64,000 nt of DNA from Gracilaria domingensis. Its lineage: Eukaryota > Rhodophyta > Florideophyceae > Gracilariales > Gracilariaceae. The notes under the pieces were generated by a model. The model worked only from the letters and a program-made list of their open reading frames with translations, did no database searches and was not told where the DNA came from. The stretch is from the NCBI GenBank assembly GCA_022539475.1, contig VCMS01000032.1, positions 1-64,000 on the forward strand. The letters run 5' to 3'. Shown here in pieces: positions 41,954-51,662 of this stretch (the stretch's first letter is position 1; each line of letters starts with the position of its first letter). Both the position numbers and the translations under genes were made by a program.

Positions 41954-43156
41954 ATGTCAGACATTTCAGAGGACGAGTTCGGAGAATCTGCCGCCCTTCC
42001 ACGCACCAAGGAAGCGGCGGCCGCAGCTCGCGACATCATTGACTTATCGGATGATGATTCGGAAGAAGAGCAAAACCGTCCGGTCGAAGCAAGACAGAAA
42101 ACGCTGTCTCCCGTTCGTGAAGATGAAGACGAAATGCCTCGGTCAGATGAAGAGCCCCAAATGAGGGAACCAGACGGAGAATACAAGCAAGAGTCTAATA
42201 TTGACCCTGAAACAGAACCCGCGGTAGAGGATGATGTCGAAGCTTATGGGGAGGAAGCGCGATTGGACCAGGATCGAGAAATGACCCCAGACATAGAAGA
42301 TAAGTATGAGAGGGTTACTGGACACCGCGGGGAAGGAAAGCGTAAAGTTGATATTCTTCATTTCCCACCAAGCATATCGTTACATACTTCGCTTACGACT
42401 GATTCGGAGAATCTACCCGATCTGGAAAACCCAATAATGTTTAGACTCAAGCCGGAGATGAAGAAACCGGGACAATCTGATGCAGAGACGCTTCTCAAGT
42501 TTATCAAAGCAAACCCAAATCCCTTTGCTCTAAAGCGTATTTTAGATACAAATGCGCACTTGATAACTTGGTCTGACGGCTCAAAGACGATCACCATTGG
42601 GAACGAGCAGTTCCTTCTAATCGACGATGTTCTAGCGTCAAGACATTACGTGTTCCGTCGTGGGGATCGCATTCAAACCTTTGAAGCCGAGGTGGGCTCT
42701 ATCCGAAGAGTTCAACCTTCGACCACTGGTTCTTCGACAGCAAAGATGGCTCTGGCTAAAGCGCAAAAGCGAGCAAGGGGTACGAATTCTATTTCTTCTG
42801 GTCGTACAATGATGCGGTGTCTGGATAATGGAGGTGAGCTGGAAGAAGAAAAGGCAAAACAAGAGAATCTCAGACGGCAACGGGAGCGTATGAGAATGGA
42901 AGCAAAGCGAAGACAGCAACGAGAACGTGCGATGCGCCCGACAAGGGGGCTTACTACTGAGATGTTGGAATCGAACGAAGAAGAAAGCGGCGAAGATGAA
43001 AAGATGCGACGTATCGAGGAAAGAGTTGGAGAAAGCCGACTTATGCGTGCGAAGCGAGCCACAACGCCAAGAATTGAAGTATCAGTGAAGAGAAGAAAGG
43101 TGGGAGCGAGGCGAATTTTATCCGACTATGATGATGGTGACGATGAAAGCGAATAA
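41954..43156 (+). CDS. Leo1-like subunit of the Paf1 complex
   Basis: A 400-residue protein with an acidic N-terminus (DIIDLSDDDSEEE), a central Leo1 domain and a charged Arg/Glu-rich C-terminus. The Leo1 core is seen in LHFPPSISLHTSL, RILDTNAHLITWSDGSKTI and IGNEQFLLIDD, around residues 135-260, and the trp-ser-asp-gly core is diagnostic. Leo1 works with Paf1, Ctr9 and Cdc73 on elongating RNA polymerase II and promotes histone modification. Length is similar to fungal Leo1. Its stop lies 59 bp from the stop of the convergent tandem Get3 gene, so their transcripts probably overlap. Confidence 0.92.
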   Translation: MSDISEDEFGESAALPRTKEAAAAARDIIDLSDDDSEEEQNRPVEARQKTLSPVREDEDEMPRSDEEPQMREPDGEYKQESNIDPETEPAVEDDVEAYGEEARLDQDREMTPDIEDKYERVTGHRGEGKRKVDILHFPPSISLHTSLTTDSENLPDLENPIMFRLKPEMKKPGQSDAETLLKFIKANPNPFALKRILDTNAHLITWSDGSKTITIGNEQFLLIDDVLASRHYVFRRGDRIQTFEAEVGSIRRVQPSTTGSSTAKMALAKAQKRARGTNSISSGRTMMRCLDNGGELEEEKAKQENLRRQRERMRMEAKRRQQRERAMRPTRGLTTEMLESNEEESGEDEKMRRIEERVGESRLMRAKRATTPRIEVSVKRRKVGARRILSDYDDGDDESE

Positions 43157-43215
43157 CCCCTTGTGAGATCATAGTTGCGTTTAGTTTTAGGTTTGCAGTC
43201 AGGTTGAAATGAAGC

Positions 43216-45285
43216 TCAAGCATTGTTTTGCCCCACAGTTACTCCGCCTTTAGTAGCAATGTCGGCGTATCTCTGAAGCGCACTAACGCCGCGAACCTCC
43301 ATAGGAAGCAAAGGCATGTATGTAATGTGAAAGTCCTCTCGAGGATAAAGCTCCTCTATCTGATCCAAGTATTTCTTTTGCATCACAGATCTTGTTCTCA
43401 AAGTCGCGGCGACATCTTTCTGCTTAGGTTGCATGAGCTGGTTCACGAGTATGTTTCTGACGTTGACGTTCATTGAGCAAAGCTCTTGAACAAGTCGTTC
43501 GGTTTCGTACACGGAAAGAAATTCTGCTATTGCGACGCAAACAAAAGTTGTCTTCTCCTGGTCGTTCAAAATTGCCGTTACCTCCTCCAGACCTTTCCTT
43601 GCAGCAGCAAGCTGTTCTTCAAGTTGATGTATCTTTTCCTGCATGGAAGGATCTCCACCAGTAAACATAGACATCAAGGGATTCAATCGTTGACGCATTT
43701 CGTCAAACTTGGAAAGTGCTTTGTCTGCTACTTGTGGAAATCCAAGAAGCCGAAGTGTATGGCCTGTTGGTGCAGTATCAAACACAATCACGTCGAATTC
43801 CATACTCTGTGCAAGCTTCGAAATCTGCGAGAACGAAACAGCTTCGTCGACTCCTGGCACTGAAGCCAGCATCTGTCGAATGGTATCAATGGGTAGAAAG
43901 CTAGACAGGCCTGGTCCTTCTGAAAGGCCTTCTGAAGCCTCGGCAAGTTTGGCCATGAAGCCTTCCGCTGCCTCCGTCGCGTCAACTTCCAGAGCATATA
44001 GCTTGCTATATGTTTCAATTTTCGTGGGGTCTGAACCGCTGGATATTTTCTGCCCAAAGGCATCCGACAGATTATGCGCAGGATCAGTGGACACTAGAAG
44101 GACTTTCTTCCCCTTCTTCTCCATTGCAACGCCTAACGCACTACTCGTTGTCGTTTTGCCCACACCTCCCTTACCACCGACAAAAACCCACCTGATGTTG
44201 GAATCATCTATCACGTTACGAAGACTGCCCTCATATTCGCCAACATCATTCATACCTTCCATACCATCGGTGTACTCCCTTTTCTCGACAACGACGAGCT
44301 CTGCATATGTTTCCAGAGACTTTTTCCCCCTTACTTCGCTTGGAAGTAAGGGCATCGGAGTTATGTGAAAGTCTTCCCCGTAGAGCTCAACGATTTGTTC
44401 CATGTATCTTGTTTGCATAGCCATTCTGGCCTTATAAAGCTCTTCCGCTTTTTCGTTGTTCGCTATGTCTTCTGCACGGATAAGTTGGTTGACCACGATA
44501 TTGTTCACGGTTATGCCAAACTTACCAACTTCTTGCACTAATCTCTCAGTTTCGAAAACACTGAGGAATTCCGGAATGCAAACGCAAACAAATGTGCACT
44601 TCTTCTCATCTTCGAACGTCGTCGATATCTCGTTAGTCACTTCCCTCATCGACTCTATTTTACTTATCATTTCAGATATGTCAAGCCCAGGCATACCCAT
44701 CGTCGAGGCAACCGAACTTGCCATTGGTCCAAATCTGTCAATCAGGGAGCGAAACAGAGTTAATCCCTTCTCCAAGAGGGTTGGGAATCCCAATAGTCTC
44801 ATAGTATGTCCTGTGGGTGCTGTATCAAACACTACAACATCGTACTGCATATCGCGGACGCTCTTCATCAACGTGCCAAACGCCATGGCCTCATCAATTC
44901 CAGGGAACGAATTCCCTATTTCGCTTACCATATCCGCAGCGGCCTCTGAGCTTCCAAGAAGCTGAGCTAAATCAGTTGGCTCATTATTTCCACTGGGAGG
45001 CATCGAGGAACCCTTCTGAGGAGGCTCAACTTCCATTGCATCAAGATTATCGAACCCACGAACGCGGATAGGATCACCTGTGAACTTTTGGGAGAAAGCA
45101 TCAGATAGATTGTGAGCCGGATCAGTAGATACTAAGAGAACAGACTTCCTCGTCTTCGACAAAGCAGTAGCAAGTGAACATGACGTTGTTGTCTTCCCGA
45201 CGCCGCCTTTGCCTCCAACAAAAATCCATTTCAGCTGCTTGCTGTCAATGAGATTTTGCAAAGATCCCTCCAGAGAAGCAGACAT
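43216..45285 (-). CDS. cytosolic tandem Get3 ATPase (two fused domains)
   Basis: A 689-residue fusion of two complete Get3 domains, starting MSASLEGSLQ at the first ATG (45285). Half 1 has GGKGGVGKTT at 24-33, STDPAHNLSDAF at 53-64 and DTAPTGHTMRLLGF at 154-167. Half 2 has GGKGGVGKTT at 370-379 and the same switch motifs. Both halves have the Get3-type stretch (TFVCVxIxEFLSVxETERLVQE) and a Met-rich helical insert that in Get3 lines the tail-anchor groove. Get3 delivers tail-anchored proteins to the ER, normally as a homodimer. Here both protomers are in one chain, as in ArsA. The CxxC zinc pair of fungal and animal Get3 (after VNQL) is missing in both halves. No leader is present, so a cytosolic location is inferred. 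ArsH lies upstream on the same strand. Confidence 0.92.
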   Translation of the reverse strand: MSASLEGSLQNLIDSKQLKWIFVGGKGGVGKTTTSCSLATALSKTRKSVLLVSTDPAHNLSDAFSQKFTGDPIRVRGFDNLDAMEVEPPQKGSSMPPSGNNEPTDLAQLLGSSEAAADMVSEIGNSFPGIDEAMAFGTLMKSVRDMQYDVVVFDTAPTGHTMRLLGFPTLLEKGLTLFRSLIDRFGPMASSVASTMGMPGLDISEMISKIESMREVTNEISTTFEDEKKCTFVCVCIPEFLSVFETERLVQEVGKFGITVNNIVVNQLIRAEDIANNEKAEELYKARMAMQTRYMEQIVELYGEDFHITPMPLLPSEVRGKKSLETYAELVVVEKREYTDGMEGMNDVGEYEGSLRNVIDDSNIRWVFVGGKGGVGKTTTSSALGVAMEKKGKKVLLVSTDPAHNLSDAFGQKISSGSDPTKIETYSKLYALEVDATEAAEGFMAKLAEASEGLSEGPGLSSFLPIDTIRQMLASVPGVDEAVSFSQISKLAQSMEFDVIVFDTAPTGHTLRLLGFPQVADKALSKFDEMRQRLNPLMSMFTGGDPSMQEKIHQLEEQLAAARKGLEEVTAILNDQEKTTFVCVAIAEFLSVYETERLVQELCSMNVNVRNILVNQLMQPKQKDVAATLRTRSVMQKKYLDQIEELYPREDFHITYMPLLPMEVRGVSALQRYADIATKGGVTVGQNNA

Positions 45286-46361
45286 CTTGAACACCCCAGA
45301 GAACTACCGAGTCGCCTCTCAACTAGAAGAACGGGACGAATTTGAGTGGATAATGTTATTCAAATACGAAGCAGCTTTCGTGGTAAACACGATAATCCTT
45401 GATGAACCTTTTCTGGTGCGGGTGCTGGAATGCATATTCGCGATTATTTTGCTTGTGCACGAAGCCAATGCCCTCCTTGCAATGACATGTGGTGCTCCTA
45501 ATCGTTGATTGGTTCGCACAACCTTGGCAAAAAGACGCCTCCGCCCGTTGCTCGATTATACCCTGTAACTTTGAAATAAGGTCCCGTTCGTTCTGTAACT
45601 TTACTCGGGTTAAAAGAGTTGCATGCTGCTGCGCGTCTGCTAGACATGCCGAAGCAATCCATTGATTGCTACCAGAGTCCAGCTCTTGTTCTCTTTGGGA
45701 GATCAGTGCTTCGCAATCCTTTCATACTGTTGTTTGTTGAGGTCGAGCAGCAAATGTTTTGAAAAGAGGCCATACACAGTTCGAAACCGGGGCGTGCGTT
45801 CGTTGTATTCTGTAGCGTCATTTTAAGAATATAAGTGTTGAGATATATTTTAGGAATCAAGAGTGTTGGGCATGTGATAGATGTCGTCCTTCAGTAAACG
45901 CGTCGCGACTAGAAGAGATGCCATCGTAGAAAGAACGACGACAGACATCCGTGTTAGAAATGATTAGACAGTGGCCCATATGGCTGTTGGGCTTCCTGAA
46001 GAGAAAGAACTATCTAGATGGTTAGCACGGTACTCCCTTTGTTTGGAAAAGTGAACTTGGGGCAATCTTTATACCCTTGTACAGTAAAAAGAGGAAGATG
46101 ACATTGATACTGAAGTCACTAAAAACAGTGTTCCAATCAAAGCTGTACCTCGGGTTCATCTCTCTCTAGTTCTTGGAACTCGCCGCTTTCGCTTGTCTTC
46201 AACGACAGTTTAGCCATGTGACTCATCACATAATTGATCTTGCTATTAGCTTCCCTACGCTCCTGAAGAACTGGCTTGGCGAATGGTCATCCTGGAAACT
46301 AGAAAGAAGACCGACAATCCGAGCGCGTCGCTTCCCACACAACCTTCGGTGCTCTCATCAT
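45286..46361. other. 1.1 kb gap between ArsH and tandem Get3
   Basis: It holds the Get3 promoter at its left end and the ArsH 3' end at its right. A copy of repeat module A lies at 45957-46013. No supported gene is seen. Confidence 0.5.
45957..46013 (-). repeat. repeat module A, copy 3
   Basis: The reverse complement reads TAGTTCTTTCTCTTCAGGAAG, then CCCAACAGCC and ACTGTCTAATCATTT, closely matching the copy at 59298. Confidence 0.6.
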
Positions 46362-47375
46362 TTACTCATTTGCCTTCTCCTTTCTGGCTTCCTCCCGGGC
46401 GGCATCAGCTGCAGCTTCTTTCTCTGCCTGCGTAAGTAGCCGCCCTTTTTCTTCTTTTTCTTTTCTTTCCGAGAAGCGATTGGTGAGCAAACCGCTGTAT
46501 TCTCTGTTAATTCTGGCAAATTTGATGAATTCCTCCATGACATCTACAACACGATCCCTCATGCTGCTCTCCTTCATTCTACCATCATCGTCAAATTCTT
46601 TCCAAGCTTTTTGTACTGAACTCTGATTGACGACGCAAGCCATTCTCATCCATCTTGCCAACAATCTCAAAGTATTGACGACGTTGAAAGATTGGCTTCC
46701 CCCATTAACTTGCAAAACTGCTACAGATTTTCCTTGCGTAGGTCTCACGGAGCCAGAATTCAGTGGAATCCAATCGATTTGGTTCTTAAACGTTGAGCAG
46801 AGATTTCCATGAAGTTCAGAAGCTGCCCACACATGCGCCTCACTCCAATATACCAATTCTCTTAACTCAACTACTTTAGGATGTTCCTGCAGTTCAGGGT
46901 CTCGCACAGGTAACCCATGAGGGTCGTATGTTCGCACTTCGGCTCCAAGCGCCTCGAGGATTCGTGCGCACTCAAATGCTAGTAGTTTCGAGAACCCTTT
47001 CGGACGCAACGTTCCGTATAAAACTAAAACGCGAGGAGGGTGTGAAAACTGCGCACCAGCAGGCCGAAAATGAATGGCTTCCTGCAGATATTGATCCACA
47101 ACAGGGTTAATCCAGTCTTCTCCCGGTCCGGATGCTGGTACCTGCGGATCTGATCGATGTCCGACCCAACTTGCTTCCGGAGTTCCGTTTGCTGTTTGTG
47201 TCATAGATGCGAATGTTCTGTACGCTGATATTGGCCTCAAAGCGCGTGGTTGAATCTGAAGAGAAGTTCTGATATGTGAATGCTTGAAACTTGGTGCGCC
47301 TATTCGAAAAGGTGGTCTGACAAGGTGCGAGAAGGATAAGACGGGAGTCTGCACAATTCGACGAACCGCTTGCAT
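46362..47375 (-). CDS. arsH: ArsH-type NADPH-dependent FMN reductase
   Basis: A 337-residue flavoprotein. The core from about residue 115 matches ArsH strongly: RVLVLYGTLRPKGFSKLLA (flavin phosphate loop), HPKVVELRELVYWSE, NQIDWIPLNSGSVRPTQGK, VNGGSQSFNVVNTLRLLARW and NQSSVQKAWKEFDDDGRMK. ArsH enzymes reduce quinones or azo dyes with NADPH, and some oxidise trivalent organoarsenicals. The first about 65 residues (MQAVRRIVQTPVLSFSH...) are basic and hydroxylated, resembling a mitochondrial or plastid presequence, so organelle import is possible. A further in-frame ATG at 47474 would add 33 residues. The C-terminal 50 residues form a Lys/Glu-rich helix. The next gene on the same strand is the tandem, ArsA-like Get3. 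Confidence 0.92.
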   Translation of the reverse strand: MQAVRRIVQTPVLSFSHLVRPPFRIGAPSFKHSHIRTSLQIQPRALRPISAYRTFASMTQTANGTPEASWVGHRSDPQVPASGPGEDWINPVVDQYLQEAIHFRPAGAQFSHPPRVLVLYGTLRPKGFSKLLAFECARILEALGAEVRTYDPHGLPVRDPELQEHPKVVELRELVYWSEAHVWAASELHGNLCSTFKNQIDWIPLNSGSVRPTQGKSVAVLQVNGGSQSFNVVNTLRLLARWMRMACVVNQSSVQKAWKEFDDDGRMKESSMRDRVVDVMEEFIKFARINREYSGLLTNRFSERKEKEEKGRLLTQAEKEAAADAAREEARKEKANE

Positions 47376-48154
47376 CGTTTCAATTTTGAATGACTTACCG
47401 ACAGTCGAGAGGGACCACCTACGGTACGAATGATATAAGGGAGGGTCCAAGACCGGATTGATGGCGTGGGGCATGAAGCGTGCGAGTATGTCTTCGTTCG
47501 CAGGCAATTGGTGCCAGTATTTGAGTTCGGAATAACACCAGTGAAGGCTTTCACGCAAGGGCCAGAAACGCTTACGGTGAAAATTGAGTGAAGGTGAGAG
47601 CTCAGAAATTCTCCATAGAAAGACAGTCGGTAGAAGGCTACAGCTTGCGAAGTTAAAAAAAAGGTCCAATGACTACGCACCAGATATAGTGAAGAATCTT
47701 CACTGAAGACTACCAATCCTGCTCAATCCTGAATCATGACCATGTTCTCATAAACAGAACAGAGGCCTGACCAGTGACGGTCAGGCGATGTGGCCTGTGC
47801 TCCCGGGGACCGAGGACAACTACGTGTACGTCATCCATAATCAAAATCTCAGATAAAAAAATGAGCATCAGAGGCCCAGGGGAGAGGATTCACGTCTCCG
47901 CCGTTCGTTTGTTGCGACGTCGCATGGCACGTCGCATGCCGAACTTGCGAAGCACCGTGCCTGGCAGCCGGCAGGCCCCATCCTTCGGGCTTTTGAGCTA
48001 TTTGATCGGGCTGATAGAGTTACTCTAAGAGTAGAGCAAACGTAGTGATCCAAAGCAACGACTGATCGCCATCAGGACGCTCATCGCTGTGCAACGTCAC
48101 CGCTCGTCCCCTCTTTTCCCTGTCGCTCTCGTTCTCTTCCCGCCTGTGGCACGA
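47376..48154. promoter_or_regulatory. divergent region between ArsH and MYND gene
   Basis: 779 bp between opposite start codons. Open frames through it lack ATG starts or domains. It includes a GTCGCATGGCACGTCGCATG short direct repeat at about 47919-47938. Both promoters should be here. Confidence 0.4.
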
Positions 48155-49468
48155 ATGCCTACTCTCACTCTCACCTCGCGCCACGCCGCTCTGTTAGAGC
48201 GTGCCCGCAAGTTATCCTCCCCGCCTTCCAAACTCGCTTACCAAATCGTCGCCGCTCAATTGCGCGTCTGGACCACAGACGACCAAGGCATCGTCTGTCG
48301 ACCATGGTACATCCTCTGTCTGGAGCTCTACCCGCGCGGATCCGTCGTCAATCAAACGCTAATGCATCCTCCGTCGCGAATCCCGTCAGCTGATGATATG
48401 CTGTCCTTCCTGCTTAGGCATATAGTGGACCCGCCAAAAGACGAGGCACCTGCTTGCCCTACTCAAGTTTCCTTTATCGATGATGCTGTTACTTCTGCTC
48501 TAGCCCCGCATCTGCGCCGTCTAAGGATACAGGTGGAAACTCTAACGTTGGCAGATGGACTTACCGATTACATCAAGCGTTTCTCGGATAGAATGATCAA
48601 CGATGACCGTGCCTTGCGTTCCGAATCAGCAGAACGTCCAGGTTTGCTGTCTGTTCCGCATGTTACGCCAGATCTATTGAGTCAACTTATGGTTGCCGCT
48701 ACAAGCATGTACAAAGCCCAGCCTTGGCAAAACATACCAGAGCATGTTGCGTTGCGAGTGCTGCTTCCAGCCGATTCAAACAAGCGCCGTGAACGCTTCT
48801 TTCTTACCGTATTGGGAAGCGACGAAAAAGTTATGGGTTTTGCTCTCATGCCCTCTCTTCACGATCTGCGGAAAAAGTACCGTCGCACCGTCCTTCATCG
48901 TACGGGGGAAATGGAAGCTGAGCCAGATCTAAGAATTGCGCCGGATGTGCTTGTATGTGCCAGCTGTGGACGACGAGTAGTCGAGCAAATTGATCAAGAT
49001 GGCCGACGATTCGTCTATCGCTGTGCCGGCTGCAAGCGACTGTTGTACTGCGATCAGACTTGTCAACGGCGTGATTGGTCCCGCAATCATCGATATGAGT
49101 GCAAGCAAGCGGCGCAGGATTCTGAATTTGTGTTTCGCCGCGACGAATGGGGTTGGCTAAAGAGGGAGTTGGCTTGCCTTTTCGTGGATCCTACTGCTGT
49201 GCCATTTGATGATCTCGACGGCTTTGAACAGTACAAGTGGCCGTTTGTCGATAATCAAAGCCCTCCACTCTATCCTGTGGCGTTTGCAAGTGTTCAGGGG
49301 GCGGCAGCAAGAGTAACTCTACCGACACAGCGAGAGATTCAGATCATGGTTGACGTAGCGCGTACATTAATGGAGTGCGTGAGAACGCCGCCAAAAGACG
49401 GTGTCATACACTTCTCCAGCGGTGTGAGCGTATCTGTTGCGGAAAATCTAGCTGATAGTCTGCCCTGA
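48155..49468 (+). CDS. MYND zinc-finger protein
   Basis: A 437-residue protein. A MYND finger spans about residues 268-315. Its pattern is C-x2-C (CASC), C-x2-C (CAGC), a C-x3-C pair (YCDQTCQ), then H-x3-C (HRYEC), which binds two zinc ions and usually mediates protein contacts. The 265 residues before it are helical and acidic with no domain I can name firmly. The block around PWQNIPEHVALRVLL and DEKVMGFALMPSL recalls a domain often found with C-terminal zinc fingers in algae and plants. The C-terminal part is unassigned. There is no SET domain, so it is not a SMYD methyltransferase. The first ATG is 48155. Confidence 0.8.
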   Translation: MPTLTLTSRHAALLERARKLSSPPSKLAYQIVAAQLRVWTTDDQGIVCRPWYILCLELYPRGSVVNQTLMHPPSRIPSADDMLSFLLRHIVDPPKDEAPACPTQVSFIDDAVTSALAPHLRRLRIQVETLTLADGLTDYIKRFSDRMINDDRALRSESAERPGLLSVPHVTPDLLSQLMVAATSMYKAQPWQNIPEHVALRVLLPADSNKRRERFFLTVLGSDEKVMGFALMPSLHDLRKKYRRTVLHRTGEMEAEPDLRIAPDVLVCASCGRRVVEQIDQDGRRFVYRCAGCKRLLYCDQTCQRRDWSRNHRYECKQAAQDSEFVFRRDEWGWLKRELACLFVDPTAVPFDDLDGFEQYKWPFVDNQSPPLYPVAFASVQGAAARVTLPTQREIQIMVDVARTLMECVRTPPKDGVIHFSSGVSVSVAENLADSLP

Positions 49469-49886
49469 AACGGTACAGTACAGCTTCGCGTCGATGTATA
49501 TAGACAAACTGCATATTGATATACGAATAACTTACGTTCAGTGAGCGCTTCTTTCGTTCAGGAGATCAAATGCGCGATTGCGAGATATCAAGAAAGTATT
49601 GTGTCACTGAGCAACAACGCTCAGTGACGCCGATACTTTCTTGATATCTCGCAATCGCGCAGTTGTTACAATGACCACGGATTGATCGTGGATGATCCAA
49701 CTGCAGAGGCAATTGAGGCACGGCGAGCGAGTGTATATCGGACATAGTGTATCAAGTGCTTGCGATTTGAGCGCTTATGTACATAGTGCATACATACAAG
49801 GTTACATGTATAAAACGAAGATTGAAAACAAAACGGCAACGCGTCAAGGTCGAGCATACCGGTGAGCAGCAACCTTTCGGTTGATC
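49469..49886. other. convergent 3' region with long hairpin
   Basis: 418 bp between two convergent stop codons (MYND and COP1-like). The central feature is the long inverted repeat at 49572-49660; nothing else is recognised. Confidence 0.5.
49572..49660. repeat. near-perfect 41-bp inverted repeat (hairpin)
   Basis: The left arm 49572-49612 and right arm 49619-49660 pair almost completely. The outer 28 bases match perfectly, then comes a small internal mismatch, then an inner CACTGAGC match. The loop is AACAAC. The folded RNA would be a stem of about 41 bp, either strand. It could be a small-RNA precursor, a transcript-end structure shared by the two convergent genes, or a tiny palindromic transposon remnant. 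Confidence 0.85.
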
Positions 49887-51538
49887 CTAAGAGAGCTCCA
49901 GAATCTCAACGCTGCCACTGTTATTGGCTGCTACAAGCCACTTGGTCTCAGGCTTCCAGGCGACAGTACTTACAAAGGAGCCACTGGAGCCAAATGGATA
50001 CCTCGCAACAGGACCGGCAAACATCTTATTGTACACGTAAACGGCATTATCTTCTGACCCGCAGGCAAAAAAGTCGCCGTGGCCGCATAGGCCGACAAAA
50101 TTGCGGGCGTTGGAGTGGCCACCATAGCTGAGACCCGCCTGTTGCTTGTCAACGTTCCACAGCTTGCATGAAGAATCAGTGGAAGCGGATACCAACTCCG
50201 AGCGGTTGAGAAACAAAACATGCGACACAGCTCGCCAATGGCCCTCAAACACACAGAGCGGTGTGTCCATGCGGCGAACATCATACGAGTACACATTGTG
50301 ATCCGCGGATCCAAACGCAAACTGGTGTGGGTGAAAGTTGTTGAACTTTACGCAGCAGACACTGGCATTGGTACTGAGGACGTTGGTGCTGGTTTGTTGT
50401 CGTGTGTCCCACAGTCTTACGGTATTGTCATCGGAGCCAGAGATGAGCAACGATGGATGCTGTGGCGAGGAGTGGACGTACCACACGCGCGACTTGTGCT
50501 CCGTAAGGGAACGAACAGAAGCGTTAGCGTCAGTATCGTGTATGAGGATGTGTGCATTGTACATTGAGGCGGCCAATAGAGAGGTGGGCTGGTAACCCCA
50601 CGCCAGACAAGAGATCTTGGACGGGGTGCTGACATGCAGAATAGGATAATGCTGAGCAGAGGAGTGAGAGTTAGGGGAGGGGGGCAGTGACAAAGGCGGC
50701 GACGAAGGCGGCGACGAAGGCGGTGATGACGGCGGTGATGACGGCGGTGCGGGCGGACTGACGCATGGGGCAAAGTCAAAGAGCTTTATGCTCTTAGCGA
50801 CGCCGGCGGTTGCGAAGAGAGAAGCGGATGGATTGAACTGTATGGAGGAAATGAGCCGGTGCGATGACGCAAGGATATCGAAGGAGGCTATTGTCGCGCG
50901 CGGGCGCACGGTGGTGACGGAGGTGGCCTCCACGAGCGCGTCGGTGAGCTGAGTCAAGGCGGCCGGAAAGTCGGCGGCGGCCGAGCGCAGATACAGATCT
51001 CGCACGTCGGAGTGGTAGCGCGAGAGCAGGGACATGCGCGCGCGCAACGGCGGCGGCTGCGCGTGCGCGTGCCACAGCTGCGACGCCAGCGAATCGGCGG
51101 CGACCACATCGCGCACGCGCTGGATGTCGCTGTGGATGAGCCGCACCTGCTGCTGCACGGCGTGCAGCTCGCGGCGCTTATCGGCCAGCACGCGCTCCAG
51201 CACGCGCAGCGTGACGCAGGCGCCGAGCGCGCGCTTGGCGGCGTCGGCGCGCAGCCGGCGCTGCAGGAGCTGCGCGAGCAGACGGTCGGCGGCGGCGTCG
51301 TCGTCGCGCGGAGGGGAGGACGACAGCGCGGCGACGGCGTCATCGAGCGCGACGTTGCGGTACAGCTGGTCGGCGAGGATGGGCGCGGCGCACACGGGGC
51401 AGGGCTTGGAGGGCGGGGCGAGCGCCACGGAGAGATACGCGTTGATGCAGGCGGCGCAGAAGGAGTGGCCGCAGCGCGCGACGGCGGCGCGGTGGAGGCG
51501 CGACAGGCAGATAGGGCAGCGGAGCGGCGGTCGGCGGC

Positions 51539-51628
<90 letters not shown>

Positions 51629-51662
51629 GCGACGACGGCGTCGACGCCGGCGGCGAAGCCAT
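49887..51662 (-). CDS. COP1-like RING-coiled-coil-WD40 E3 ubiquitin ligase
   Basis: A 591-residue protein starting MASPPAST at ATG 51662. A run of 18 Pro (residues 24-41) precedes a C3HC4 RING finger at 49 to about 96 (CPICLSRL, ARCGHSFC, AACINAYL, PCPVC). A coiled region follows (about 130-200). The C-terminal half is a WD40 propeller with WD motifs (VRLWDTRQQ, CKLWNVDKQ) and ends AANNSGSVEILELS like plant COP1. A Ser/Pro spacer (SPPSSPPSS) is inserted after the first repeat. COP1 with SPA proteins marks light-signalling transcription factors for destruction in plants; algae also have it. A longer frame upstream lacks ATG. Confidence 0.92.
51545..51626. repeat. GGC/GAC trinucleotide microsatellite in COP1-like gene
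   Basis: About 17 GGC units followed by GAC units and more GGC on the plus strand. On the coding (minus) strand this gives the poly-Pro and the preceding poly-Ser runs. Likely length-variable between strains. Confidence 0.9.

Noticed and set aside
43216-45285. Calling the tandem ATPase a bacterial-type ArsA arsenite pump ATPase
   Set aside because: The Get3-type helical insert and TFVCV-x-EFLSV-x-ETERL stretches are present, and I see no counterpart of ArsA's metal-binding Cys set. No ArsB-like pump lies nearby.
48155-49468. SMYD-type lysine methyltransferase
   Set aside because: There is a MYND finger but no SET-domain motif on either side of it.
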